From: Mucilaginibacter sp.
GTDB lineage: Bacteria; Bacteroidota; Bacteroidia; Sphingobacteriales; Sphingobacteriaceae
DNA length: 64,000 nucleotides
Direction of reading: 5' to 3'
NCBI GenBank assembly: GCA_030445275.1
Contig: JAUCSE010000102.1
Span: 1-64,000 of the forward strand
Both the position numbers and the translations under genes were made by a program. The notes beneath the pieces were generated by a model. That model ran no database searches. It had not been told where the DNA came from and was given only the letters and a program-made list of their open reading frames with translations. Every line of letters begins with the position of its first letter. Within the stretch, counting starts at the first letter, position 1. Below, piece after piece: positions 17,591-25,091 of the stretch.

Positions 17591-18910
17591 TTAGTTTCCT
17601 GGGTGTGCCGCTTCATCAACAACTACGGCCGCGCTTTCGGTTGCCGGTTCAGCAATCAGCTTATCCAGCAGCTGGTTAAACTTCTTTTCATAATCCTTAT
17701 GGTATTTGCCTGTTACTGTGCCTGTATAGCCCGTATATATTTCACGCACATCGCCATTCCTGTCAATAATGATAGTTGTTGGGAAGGCAATGAACTTGTT
17801 AAGGGCAGGCAGTTTTTGGGCAACCAGCTTTTTATCGGCAAGGCCACCAAAAGCGATGTCATAGTTTATGGCATATTTTTCCCGTAGTTTGCCTAAAGTG
17901 TATTTGGCATACTCCAAACTGTCTTTTTGCTCAAAACCAATGGCAATGGCTTCAACACCGCGATTTCTGTTTTTATTAAACCATGGCGACAGGAACACGG
18001 TTTGATCTGTACAGTTAGGGCACCAGGTACCAATGATCTCTATGATCACTACTTTGCCCTTGTATTTATTATCGCTCAGCGAAACTTGTTTACCATCGAT
18101 ACCGGGAAAGGAGAAGTCAAGTTTTTTATAGCCTTCCTTTAAAAAGGTAAGTTTATAAGGATCAGGCAGTTCTACATTTTCATTTTTGGCAGCATCAAAC
18201 TTCAAGTTTTTATAAATACCAAAACCTTCTTCGCCGCTGATGGTACCATCAGCATTGATCTTTCCTTTAATAATGAACGGACTTGGGCCGGTAAAGCCGC
18301 TCAATGCAAATTCATCACCCTGAACAGTGCCTTCCAGTTCGCGGGTATCGCCCACAACGGTCATCACTACCCCGGTAAGTTTATTTCCTTTTTGTTTAAG
18401 AATGGCGATAGATGCAGGGACGGCCTCCTTGCTATAGGTTTTTATTTCCCATTTGCCGGATAGATCAGCTTTGGGCGCTACATCTTTTCCAGGTTCAACA
18501 AAACGGTAGTTTTTGCCATATTCGGCGGTAAATGGTAGCGAATTACCTCTGAAACCTGGTACCAGGCTACGATATTCGCCGCTTATTTTACCATCATCCT
18601 CAATTTTGGCAACCAAAGCAGCATCATAAGTGTTCATTTTTATATAAACTGAATCCTTACCGATAGCTTTTACATGAAAATTGTCGCGGCGCGAGCCGTT
18701 GATCAATGTAAACACAGCATGCTCGGCGTCTTTACCCTTTAATTCAAAATTGAACGGTACCTGCGATTCACTTACCGTAAATACACCGCGCCAAACACCC
18801 TCTTTGATGAATTTTGATGGCGGATTTTTATCAGCGGCCAACGCCGCACCACTTATAAGCAAGCCCAGCGACAGGCATTTTGCTCTGGTTAAATAGTTTT
18901 GAATGTTCAT
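17591..18910 (-). CDS. TlpA-like thiol-disulfide protein, copy 2
   Basis: This 439-residue protein is the upstream member of the tandem pair, with the same order: signal peptide, 240-residue beta-rich domain beginning FIKEGVWRGVFTV, and thioredoxin domain with WCPNC and 'FPTTIIIDRNGD'. The two copies diverge mainly in the signal peptide, the 160-260 region and the C-terminal tail. Its start follows a long leader region holding a SAM-I-like aptamer and a cysteine-rich short ORF on the same strand. No separate -7 box was seen close to the ATG, so the leader may drive it. Confidence 0.9.
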   Translation of the reverse strand: MNIQNYLTRAKCLSLGLLISGAALAADKNPPSKFIKEGVWRGVFTVSESQVPFNFELKGKDAEHAVFTLINGSRRDNFHVKAIGKDSVYIKMNTYDAALVAKIEDDGKISGEYRSLVPGFRGNSLPFTAEYGKNYRFVEPGKDVAPKADLSGKWEIKTYSKEAVPASIAILKQKGNKLTGVVMTVVGDTRELEGTVQGDEFALSGFTGPSPFIIKGKINADGTISGEEGFGIYKNLKFDAAKNENVELPDPYKLTFLKEGYKKLDFSFPGIDGKQVSLSDNKYKGKVVIIEIIGTWCPNCTDQTVFLSPWFNKNRNRGVEAIAIGFEQKDSLEYAKYTLGKLREKYAINYDIAFGGLADKKLVAQKLPALNKFIAFPTTIIIDRNGDVREIYTGYTGTVTGKYHKDYEKKFNQLLDKLIAEPATESAAVVVDEAAHPGN

Positions 18911-19042
18911 ATTTTTATAAATTTTAGTTTGATTGGATTTTATGATATGGCTTGTTCTGATAAAACTTGGGCATAAAAGGTCCGCAAAGCCAAATAATCA
19001 GCTTATTGAATTTTATCCTGGAACATTAAAGGAGCGTTACGC

Positions 19043-19135
19043 TTAAAACCAAAAGGCGCAATACGCGCAACAACAACATCGCATAATGGCAGATGATGAC
19101 AGTTGGTGAGTTGGTAGATACTTCAGTTTTTTCAT
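19043..19135 (-). CDS. Cysteine-rich short ORF (candidate leader peptide B)
   Basis: A 30-codon ORF starts ATG AAA AAA CTG and ends with the tail MRCCCCAYCAFWF: four consecutive Cys codons, then another Cys three codons on. The start codon is 13 nt after the 3' end of the SAM-I-like aptamer at 19148-19256, and the TlpA gene starts 132 nt after its stop. The Cys codons overlap a GCGC-GTATT-GCGC hairpin followed by CTTTTGGTTTT. That arrangement resembles a cysteine-responsive attenuator, but regulation is inference. Alternatively it is a short secreted or metal-binding peptide. Confidence 0.5.
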   Translation of the reverse strand: MKKLKYLPTHQLSSSAIMRCCCCAYCAFWF

Positions 19136-19147
19136 GGCAATAGTTAA

Positions 19148-19256
19148 TTTATATTTCTAAGGCATTATTGCTCTAGAAAAAAGTTTAAGCACTTATTTCA
19201 ATACTGAAAAGTTGCTAGAAGATCAACGAGACTTCCTCTCCCTTCTTCTTTATAAA
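19148..19256 (-). ncRNA. Candidate divergent SAM-I (S-box) riboswitch
   Basis: In the minus RNA, TTTATA (19256-19251) and TATAAA (19153-19148) form P1. Inside, AGAAG/CTTCT form P2a with GGA and GTTGAT at the kink-turn positions and GAG/CTC as P2b. These are followed by AGCAAC, a P3 hairpin TTTCA-GTA-TTGAAA, AAGTGCTTAAAC in the J3/4 position (compare GGTGCTAATTCC), and P4 TTTCTA/TAGAAA. Length and order match the clear SAM-I element at 21086-21194. The core deviates from consensus at several sites, so ligand binding is uncertain. It precedes a Cys-rich ORF and the TlpA pair. Confidence 0.5.
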
Positions 19257-19291
19257 TCAACTAATTAATGGTGGGGTTAATTAGAATGTTG

Positions 19292-19321
19292 TAAAGATAA
19301 CAATAAAAACAATAATTACAA
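19292..19321 (-). promoter_or_regulatory. Candidate promoter for the aptamer/leader-ORF transcript
   Basis: On the minus strand TTG (19321-19319) is followed after 19 nt by TATCTTTA (19299-19292), seven of eight bases of TAnnTTTG class with A for the last G. This is the same geometry as the promoter at 47357-47387. The predicted start lies about 30 nt before the aptamer. Confidence 0.45.
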
Positions 19322-19420
19322 GTAAATCTATGGAAATAGTAGTATTTATTAAATATAATTCATTCTTCCTCGTTATAAGGCTTATTTATATATTCGTTTG
19401 ATGATCTTTTAAATATTATA

Positions 19421-19496
19421 AACATCCTGGACTGTACCGCACCTGCTAAACTTACCACCATAGTAAAAAGCAATGTCTAAGTACAGCCAGGATGTT
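19421..19496. repeat. 16-bp inverted repeat with 43-nt loop
   Basis: AACATCCTGG-A-CTGTAC (19421-19437) pairs with GTACAG-CCAGGATGTT (19481-19496), with one bulged A. It is by far the strongest secondary structure in the 0.8-kb stretch between tRNA-Cys and the TlpA genes. No U-run follows on either strand. It may be a structured RNA, a recombination end, or the remnant of a mobile element. Confidence 0.6.
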
Positions 19497-19537
19497 CATC
19501 TTGAAAAAAATAATAGAATGATCGTTTCCACTGACTG

Positions 19538-19633
19538 TTAAGCCAGGCAACAACAATAAGGCGGATACGCTAAAGCGTAATTACTGGGTTTAGCATCGGT
19601 GAATAAGTATACGGTAGCGATACAGGTTTTCAT
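19538..19633 (-). CDS. Cysteine-rich short ORF (candidate leader peptide A)
   Basis: A 31-codon ORF begins MKTCIATVYLF and ends YPPYCCCLA, with three consecutive Cys codons two codons before the end. It starts 110 nt downstream of tRNA-Cys on the same strand. No promoter box was identified directly upstream, so it may be read from the desulfurase/tRNA-Cys transcript. Its resemblance to the ORF at 19043-19135 lies only in length and the C-terminal Cys run. Coding status is uncertain. Confidence 0.4.
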   Translation of the reverse strand: MKTCIATVYLFTDAKPSNYALAYPPYCCCLA

Positions 19634-19742
19634 TTTTTAGTCGTTATTCTTATTTAAAATCACGGTAAAGGATCAGGTGATAAACCCTCTTTTTTATAGA
19701 TCAGTTGGTAGATATGATCTAATTTAAAGGCTTATTTATTTG

Positions 19743-19813
19743 AAGTCACGGGCAGATTCGAACTGCCGTAAAAGGTTTTGCAGACCTCCACCTATCCCCT
19801 CGGTCACGCGACT
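19743..19813 (-). tRNA. tRNA-Cys (GCA)
   Basis: The acceptor stem is AGTCGCG/CGTGACT, the D-stem ACC/GGT, and the anticodon arm GAGGT-CTGCAAA-ACCTT with anticodon GCA. The T-arm is GGCAG-TTCGAAT-CTGCC, and the discriminator is U, as expected for tRNA-Cys. CCA is not encoded. The 5' end lies 24 nt after the stop codon of the cysteine desulfurase gene on the same strand, and no TAnnTTTG box lies just upstream. Co-transcription with the desulfurase is therefore likely. Confidence 0.95.
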
Positions 19814-19837
19814 ATGCTTTTTTGTTATATCTATTCC

Positions 19838-20974
19838 TTATGCTGCTATGGTATTATACAAACCAGCCAGCTTGTTTATTACAAAATCAACTTCTGCAGG
19901 CGTGTTGTATTTACTAAACGAAAAACGGACAGTATCCCTAAATGGATCAGCGCCTATAGCATTCAGCACGTGCGATGCATTACCGCTTGAACAGGCGCTG
20001 CCGCCCGAAACTGAAATATGGTTATCATCTAAAAACTGCAGTAAATCCTGGTTAGTTAAGGCTTGCGGTAAACTTACACTTAACACTGTATAAAGACTTT
20101 TTGCCGCAATAGCAGAATTGCCGTTAAAAGTTACCCCATCTATTTGTTCGCTCAGTTTTGTTATCATTCTGTTCTTTAAACTTTGTATATACTGTTGATG
20201 AGTGTCCATATCCCTGTAGGCAATTTCAAGCGCCTTGGCCATACCTATAATGCCATGAATATTCTCTGTGCCTGCACGCAATTGCCGCTCCTGGCCGCCG
20301 CCATGTAATAAGCGGGTTAATTTAATATCCTTACTGCTGTATATAAAACCTACACCTTTAGGTCCGTGAAACTTATGTGCCGATGCCGCTAAAAAATGGG
20401 TGCTTAGTTTTTGCAGATCATGACGGTAATGCCCCATTGTTTGTACCGTATCTGAATGAAATACTGCGCCGTAGCTTTTACACAATTCCCCTATTTGTTC
20501 AATATCATTCAAATTACCTATTTCGTTATTGGCATGCATAACAGATACCAGCGAACGACCTTGTTTATCAAGTAATTGCTCCAGCTCATGCAGGTCAATA
20601 TTACCTTGCTGATCAACGTGAAGAATGCTTAGTTCAATTGCCCCTGCTTTTTCAAGCGACTTTAAAGTATGCAAAACAGCATGATGCTCAAAAGGTGTGG
20701 TAATTACCCTGTTAATATTCTGCGACTGCACAGCCGATAATATAGCTGTGTTATCAGCCTCGGTACCTCCTGATGTAAATACAATTTCATACGGAGAGGC
20801 GTTAAGCAAACCAGCAATATTTTCCCTGGCATCTTCTATAGCCTTTTTCACCAGTCTTCCGTGCTGGTGAGATGACGACGGGTTACCAAAGTATTCAAGC
20901 AAGTATGGTGTCATGGCCTCAAACACCTCGTTATCTAATTGCGTAGTTGCTGCGTTATCTAAATAAATACCCAT
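19838..20974 (-). CDS. Cysteine desulfurase (NifS/IscS-type, PLP-dependent)
   Basis: The 378-residue enzyme takes sulfur from cysteine as a protein persulfide and releases alanine. The N-terminus MGIYLDNAATTQ, the substrate region 'FTSGGTEADN', the PLP lysine K201 (AHKFHGPKG) and the catalytic C328 in the loop SGGSACSSG are all present. The loop type is that of NifS/IscS-like class I enzymes. The sulfur acceptor could be Fe-S assembly or tRNA thiolation; no isc/suf genes are adjacent. It is preceded by a SAM-I riboswitch on the same strand and followed at 24 nt by tRNA-Cys, a striking set-up for control by sulfur-amino-acid status. Confidence 0.93.
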   Translation of the reverse strand: MGIYLDNAATTQLDNEVFEAMTPYLLEYFGNPSSSHQHGRLVKKAIEDARENIAGLLNASPYEIVFTSGGTEADNTAILSAVQSQNINRVITTPFEHHAVLHTLKSLEKAGAIELSILHVDQQGNIDLHELEQLLDKQGRSLVSVMHANNEIGNLNDIEQIGELCKSYGAVFHSDTVQTMGHYRHDLQKLSTHFLAASAHKFHGPKGVGFIYSSKDIKLTRLLHGGGQERQLRAGTENIHGIIGMAKALEIAYRDMDTHQQYIQSLKNRMITKLSEQIDGVTFNGNSAIAAKSLYTVLSVSLPQALTNQDLLQFLDDNHISVSGGSACSSGNASHVLNAIGADPFRDTVRFSFSKYNTPAEVDFVINKLAGLYNTIAA

Positions 20975-21085
20975 TGTTTTTTTCTTCTTTTCAGTAATTA
21001 AAATATTTGTGCACTAAATTTTAACTTATCACAGCAAGAAAAAAACGGTTTTATTTTGATATAAATATCAATCAAACTATTGCTT

Positions 21086-21194
21086 CTTATCTGTCCCCTT
21101 TATCAGGAGCAGGAATTAGCACCTTTTACTCGTTGTTAGCGGTACAGGTTGCTAAGACGTCTTCGGGCCTTTCCCTCAGTCTTTCTGGATAAGT
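21086..21194 (-). ncRNA. SAM-I (S-box) riboswitch upstream of the cysteine desulfurase
   Basis: Read on the minus strand, P1 is CTTATC/GATAAG. P2a is AAGAC/GTCTT with TGA and GAAGAC in the kink-turn, and P2b is GGG-AAA-GGCCC. Next come AGCAACC, P3 TACCG/CG-A-GTA, then AAGGTGCTAATTCCTGC and P4 CTCCT/AGGGG. These are the invariant S-box signatures in the right order. The desulfurase ATG lies 112 nt downstream. No strong terminator is visible there, but a second GATAAG (about 21026-21031) could compete for the 5' P1 strand. Known family behaviour: high SAM turns the downstream gene off. Confidence 0.92.
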
Positions 21195-21223
21195 ATTATA
21201 AAGAACGTTTAAGTATAACGACA

Positions 21224-21231
21224 CAAACATA
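21224..21231 (-). promoter_or_regulatory. -7 box TATGTTTG upstream of the SAM riboswitch
   Basis: On the minus strand TATGTTTG matches TAnnTTTG exactly and ends about 30 nt before the aptamer's P1. No clear TTG is seen at the -33 distance. It is the best promoter candidate for the riboswitch-desulfurase-tRNA transcript. Confidence 0.5.
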
Positions 21232-21347
21232 CAAATAATAACTACTATTCCTATAGATTTAATATATTTTATTTAATAATTTATAATATCCATTTAAATA
21301 CTGTCAGCGTTTTTAATAATTAGGAGAGATAGGTAATGGCATTTTTA

Positions 21348-21355
21348 TATATTTG
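21348..21355 (+). promoter_or_regulatory. -7 box TATATTTG of tRNA-Arg
   Basis: TATATTTG matches TAnnTTTG and ends 9 nt before the 5' end of the tRNA-Arg gene. This is a natural spacing for a short 5' leader. Confidence 0.6.
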
Positions 21356-21364
21356 CATGCAATT

Positions 21365-21436
21365 GCTCCCGTAGTTCAATGGATAGAATTATGGTTTCCG
21401 GTACCATCGATATGAGTTCGAATCTCGTCGGGAGCA
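21365..21436 (+). tRNA. tRNA-Arg (CCG)
   Basis: The acceptor stem is GCTCCCG/CGGGAGC, the anticodon arm ATGGT-TTCCGGT-ACCAT with anticodon CCG, and the T-loop TTCGAAT. The discriminator is A, and CCA is not encoded. A hairpin terminator follows within 7 nt. Confidence 0.95.
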
Positions 21437-21442
21437 CAAAGA

Positions 21443-21472
21443 GTCGCATTACGAAAGTAGTGCGGCTTTTTT
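21443..21472 (+). terminator. Intrinsic terminator of tRNA-Arg
   Basis: GTCGCATTAC (21443-21452), a GAAA tetraloop and GTAGTGCGGC pair fully, with G-U wobbles, and a six-T run follows. Confidence 0.88.
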
Positions 21473-21533
21473 ATTAAACATATTGACTTTCGCAGAAGTG
21501 TAGCCACTCCAAACTTAATATAGCTAAGCGTAG

Positions 21534-24500
21534 ATGCTTAGCCAGAATGCCCCTACCCACCCCAAAACCGAACGCACTATGTTCGCTTCCGTTACAGTCA
21601 GACATATTTATCATCGCATAATTTTGTATATGTCAATATGTTGTAAATTTGGAACAGCCTTTGGGCTATTGAATTACTTGAATCCCGATATATTCCATAT
21701 TTACCTGCCCCATGTGGCGGCCATGGCAACCTTGTTTCCGGGGCTAACTCTTGCGCTGCTTTTAGCATTCGCAAAAAGGGAAGGCCAAATAGCCAACCTG
21801 TTTTTAAGTGCCGCTTTAACTGTACTTGTACTGAAGACTGGCGGACTTTCGCCGATTTTTTTACCGGCGCTGGGGCCGCTGCTGTATTTTTATGTGCGGC
21901 GGATGACGTTACCAAACCGGCAATTTGACCGAAAAGATGTTCTACATTTTTCCCCTTTGCTGATTGCGTATTGGATGCCGGGATGGTTGGTGCTAATTTC
22001 GGTTGTCATTTATTTATACCTGTCGCACCGGTTGATACAGCATTTTTATAACCGCTTGCAGCCGGTGTTGATGGACAGGCCGCGCTTTGCCTTCCGCCGG
22101 TTGGATAAAGCTTTGCACCTGCTCGGCTTGCTTTGCGTGTTATGGCTGTTTAATGATGTCTTGAGTTTTACCGTTGCTTTTGTGCTTATTGGCTTGGCCG
22201 CCGAAGTGATGCTAAAATTGGATAGCAGCATACAACTGGCCACACCGATAACAGATAGGTATGGTGCAAAGGAGAAAAGCCGCAGGCTAAAGGAATCCGT
22301 AGCAGCAAATCGTTTTTACGAGGATACCGAACTGACATTGACCTCCCTTGCAGTAAAGCTGAATATCCACCCGCACGATTTATCGCGGATCATTAATGTG
22401 GGGATGGAAAAGAACTTCAGCGACTTTATTAATGAGTTCAGGGTTCGTGAAACTGCCCGGAAGATGCGGGACCCAGCCCACGACCAGCTCACACTGCTGG
22501 GGATTGCCTATGAGTCGGGGTTTAATTCCCAAAGAACCTTCAACCGTGTTTTCAAAGAGATGACCGGCAAAACCCCGGCAGGATATAAGAACGGCCTGAA
22601 AAAAGAGTTGCCAAATGATAAGTTGGCCATCCAATCACACCTATCGTCGTTAATATTGCGTTCAGGAAGTCCGCCGGATCGGGCTCCTGTAAAGTTAAAT
22701 CGCAATTATATGCTCAGAAATTATTTAAAAATTGCCTGGCGCAACCTTATTAAAAATAAAGTATTGTCGCTTATTAATATCGGTGGCCTTGCAGTGGGCA
22801 TGGCAGTGGTAACGCTGATCAGTTTGTGGATTTTGAATGAAGTATCATTTGATAAGTATCATGGTAATTATCACCGTATAGCCCAGGTAATACAAAATGT
22901 GACCATTAATGGCGAAGTGAAAACCTCATTCCATGTACCGTACGCTTTGGCAGCCGAGCTACGCAAAAATTATGGCGGCGATTTTAAATCTGTAGCAATG
23001 TCAACCTTGCCGAGAGATTATATACTGGCTTTAAACGATAAAAAACTGAACGAGCAAGGCACTTTTATGGAAGCTGGCGGACCGGACCTGTTTACATTAA
23101 ATATGCTCGTGGGCAGGCGCGATGCTATAAAGGACCCATCATCTATATTGATATCCGCGTCGACAGCTAAGGCATTTTTCGGAAATGCGGACCCCATGGC
23201 TAAAGTATTAAAGCTGAATAATCTGGCTAACCTGAAAGTAGCCGGCGTTTATGCAGATCTGCCTGAAAATACCACGCTTGCCGGTATGGCTTTCATTGGT
23301 TCATGGGACCGCTATGCAGCAGATTATAGACTGAGCGAAAGGGTCCAACCATGGGGGCCGGGAATTGCTGATTTATATGTTCAATTGGCTGACCATGCCG
23401 ACCTCGCGAAAGTGTCTTTAAAAATAAGAGATGAGAGGTTGCGGCATTTAAAACCGGTTTTAGCCAGAACGAAACCGGAGCTGTTTCTGCAGCCAATGAG
23501 TAAATGGCATTTATACAGCGAGTTTAAGGACGGAAAAAACACCGGCGGCGAAATACAATATGTGTGGCTTTTTGGTATTGTAGGTGTGTTTGTACTGCTG
23601 CTGGCCTGTATTAATTTCATGAACTTAAGCACAGCCCGATCGGAGAAACGCGCGCGAGAGGTAGGTATTCGCAAGGCAATAGGTTCATCCCGCAGCCAAT
23701 TGATATACCAGTTTTACGGTGAATCGTTACTTTGCGTATTACTGGCATTATTAGCCGCCTTACTACTGGCACGATTAAGTCTCCCTGCGTTCAATCAACT
23801 GGCCGATAAACAGATAGTTATTCCATGGAACAGCCTGGCGTTTTGGCTCGCTGGCGTTGGCCTTAGTTTGGTCACTGCTATTATCACCGGCAGTTATCCG
23901 GCGCTCTACCTCTCGTCATTTAAGCCAGTAAAGGTATTGAAGGGTGCGTTCCGGGTCGGGCGGTTCGCTTCAGCCCCGCGTAAAGTACTGGTGGTACTTC
24001 AATTTACAGTTTCTATTGTGCTGATAATTGGTACCATTGTAGTTATTCGGCAGATAATTTTTGCCAAAGACCGCCCTGTAGGCTACAGCCAGGACAGATT
24101 GGTTGCCATACCCGTCCGAACCATTGAACTCCATCAACATTTTGATGTAATAAAACAGGCCCTTGCAAGTAACGGCACGATAACTGAAATGGCCGAAGCA
24201 GATGCTCCGCCTAACAAACGTGCTGGTACTACCGGCGGCGTGGGATGGCCTGGACAAGACCCTAATCTGGATATCAATTTCGGCCAGGAGGATATTTCAT
24301 ACGATTATGGCAAAACCATTGGTTGGGAATTTAGCGCAGGCCGTGATTTCACACCGTCATTCCTTTCCGATTCAGCAGCGGTGATCATCAACCAGGCGGC
24401 AGCTGATTTTATGGCGATGAAAAAACCGACAGAAAACTATATAACTTTTTTTGGCCAACAGTTTAGGATCATAGGGGTAACTAAAGACATCATTAACCGT

Positions 24501-25091
24501 TCACCTTATGAACAGGTGCAACCTATGGTTTATTTTTTGGCGAAATGGCCGGGAGGCAGCTTACTGCTAAAGATCAACCCGAAAATGAGCTCCGACAAGG
24601 CTATTAGCAACATCGCTTCCGTGTTAAAAACCGAGAATCCTGAACAGCCATTTGAATACCACTTTGTTGACCAGGAATATGCCAAAGAATTCGGTAATGA
24701 AGAACGCATAGGTAAGCTGGCTACCGTCTTCGCCGGCCTGGCTATATTTATTAGTTGCCTCGGGCTGTTTGGCATGGCATCATTCATGGCCGAACAGCGC
24801 GTTAAAGAAATAGGTGTACGCAAGGTACTTGGCGCTTCCGTGTTCGTCCTGTGGAAATTACTATCGAAAGACTTTGCCATACTGGTGTTTATTTCAATAA
24901 TTATAGCCTCGCCTGTAGCTTATTATTTCATGCATAACTGGCTGCGTAATTATCAGTATCATACCGATGTCGCTTGGTGGATATTTATCGTTACAGCTAT
25001 TGGCGCTATACTAATCACATTAATAACGGTAAGCTTCCAGTCCATAAAAGCCGCATTGGCAAACCCGATAAAAAGTTTGAAGACAGAATAA
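21534..25091 (+). CDS. Fusion of a membrane-anchored AraC regulator with a MacB/FtsX-type ABC permease
   Basis: This is one uninterrupted 1185-codon frame. Residues about 60-230 hold six or seven hydrophobic segments, then an AraC double HTH at about 245-355 (LAVKLNIHPHDLSRIINVG, 'IAYESGFNSQRTFNRVFKEM'). From M393 a complete MacB-like permease follows: MLRNYLKIAWRNLIKNK, a first TM, a periplasmic MacB_PCD domain, three TMs with 'REVGIRKAIGSSRSQLI', and a second copy ending with 'VKEIGVRKVLGA'. The permease alone is a common Bacteroidota architecture; the AraC front end is unusual. No ATPase gene is nearby. The permease could also start separately at the ATG at 22710. The true N-terminus is uncertain; the first 60 residues look non-coding. 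Confidence 0.8.
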   Translation: MLSQNAPTHPKTERTMFASVTVRHIYHRIILYMSICCKFGTAFGLLNYLNPDIFHIYLPHVAAMATLFPGLTLALLLAFAKREGQIANLFLSAALTVLVLKTGGLSPIFLPALGPLLYFYVRRMTLPNRQFDRKDVLHFSPLLIAYWMPGWLVLISVVIYLYLSHRLIQHFYNRLQPVLMDRPRFAFRRLDKALHLLGLLCVLWLFNDVLSFTVAFVLIGLAAEVMLKLDSSIQLATPITDRYGAKEKSRRLKESVAANRFYEDTELTLTSLAVKLNIHPHDLSRIINVGMEKNFSDFINEFRVRETARKMRDPAHDQLTLLGIAYESGFNSQRTFNRVFKEMTGKTPAGYKNGLKKELPNDKLAIQSHLSSLILRSGSPPDRAPVKLNRNYMLRNYLKIAWRNLIKNKVLSLINIGGLAVGMAVVTLISLWILNEVSFDKYHGNYHRIAQVIQNVTINGEVKTSFHVPYALAAELRKNYGGDFKSVAMSTLPRDYILALNDKKLNEQGTFMEAGGPDLFTLNMLVGRRDAIKDPSSILISASTAKAFFGNADPMAKVLKLNNLANLKVAGVYADLPENTTLAGMAFIGSWDRYAADYRLSERVQPWGPGIADLYVQLADHADLAKVSLKIRDERLRHLKPVLARTKPELFLQPMSKWHLYSEFKDGKNTGGEIQYVWLFGIVGVFVLLLACINFMNLSTARSEKRAREVGIRKAIGSSRSQLIYQFYGESLLCVLLALLAALLLARLSLPAFNQLADKQIVIPWNSLAFWLAGVGLSLVTAIITGSYPALYLSSFKPVKVLKGAFRVGRFASAPRKVLVVLQFTVSIVLIIGTIVVIRQIIFAKDRPVGYSQDRLVAIPVRTIELHQHFDVIKQALASNGTITEMAEADAPPNKRAGTTGGVGWPGQDPNLDINFGQEDISYDYGKTIGWEFSAGRDFTPSFLSDSAAVIINQAAADFMAMKKPTENYITFFGQQFRIIGVTKDIINRSPYEQVQPMVYFLAKWPGGSLLLKINPKMSSDKAISNIASVLKTENPEQPFEYHFVDQEYAKEFGNEERIGKLATVFAGLAIFISCLGLFGMASFMAEQRVKEIGVRKVLGASVFVLWKLLSKDFAILVFISIIIASPVAYYFMHNWLRNYQYHTDVAWWIFIVTAIGAILITLITVSFQSIKAALANPIKSLKTE

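Noticed and set aside
19360..19461. 33-codon minus-strand ORF (tail INKPYNEEE) between the hairpin and the SAM-like aptamer
   Set aside because: It overlaps the hairpin arm and lacks a promoter or distinctive composition. The shorter form MFIIFKRSS.. is possible but unsupported.
18911..21364. The 18.9-21.4 kb cluster as a mobile island
   Set aside because: There is no integrase, transposase or duplicated tRNA end; both tRNAs are intact and single.
21534..21725. The first about 60 residues of the AraC-permease fusion as genuine protein
   Set aside because: The segment has no homology-like pattern and starts close behind the tRNA-Arg terminator; the real start is likely nearer residue 50-65, but I could not choose between codons.
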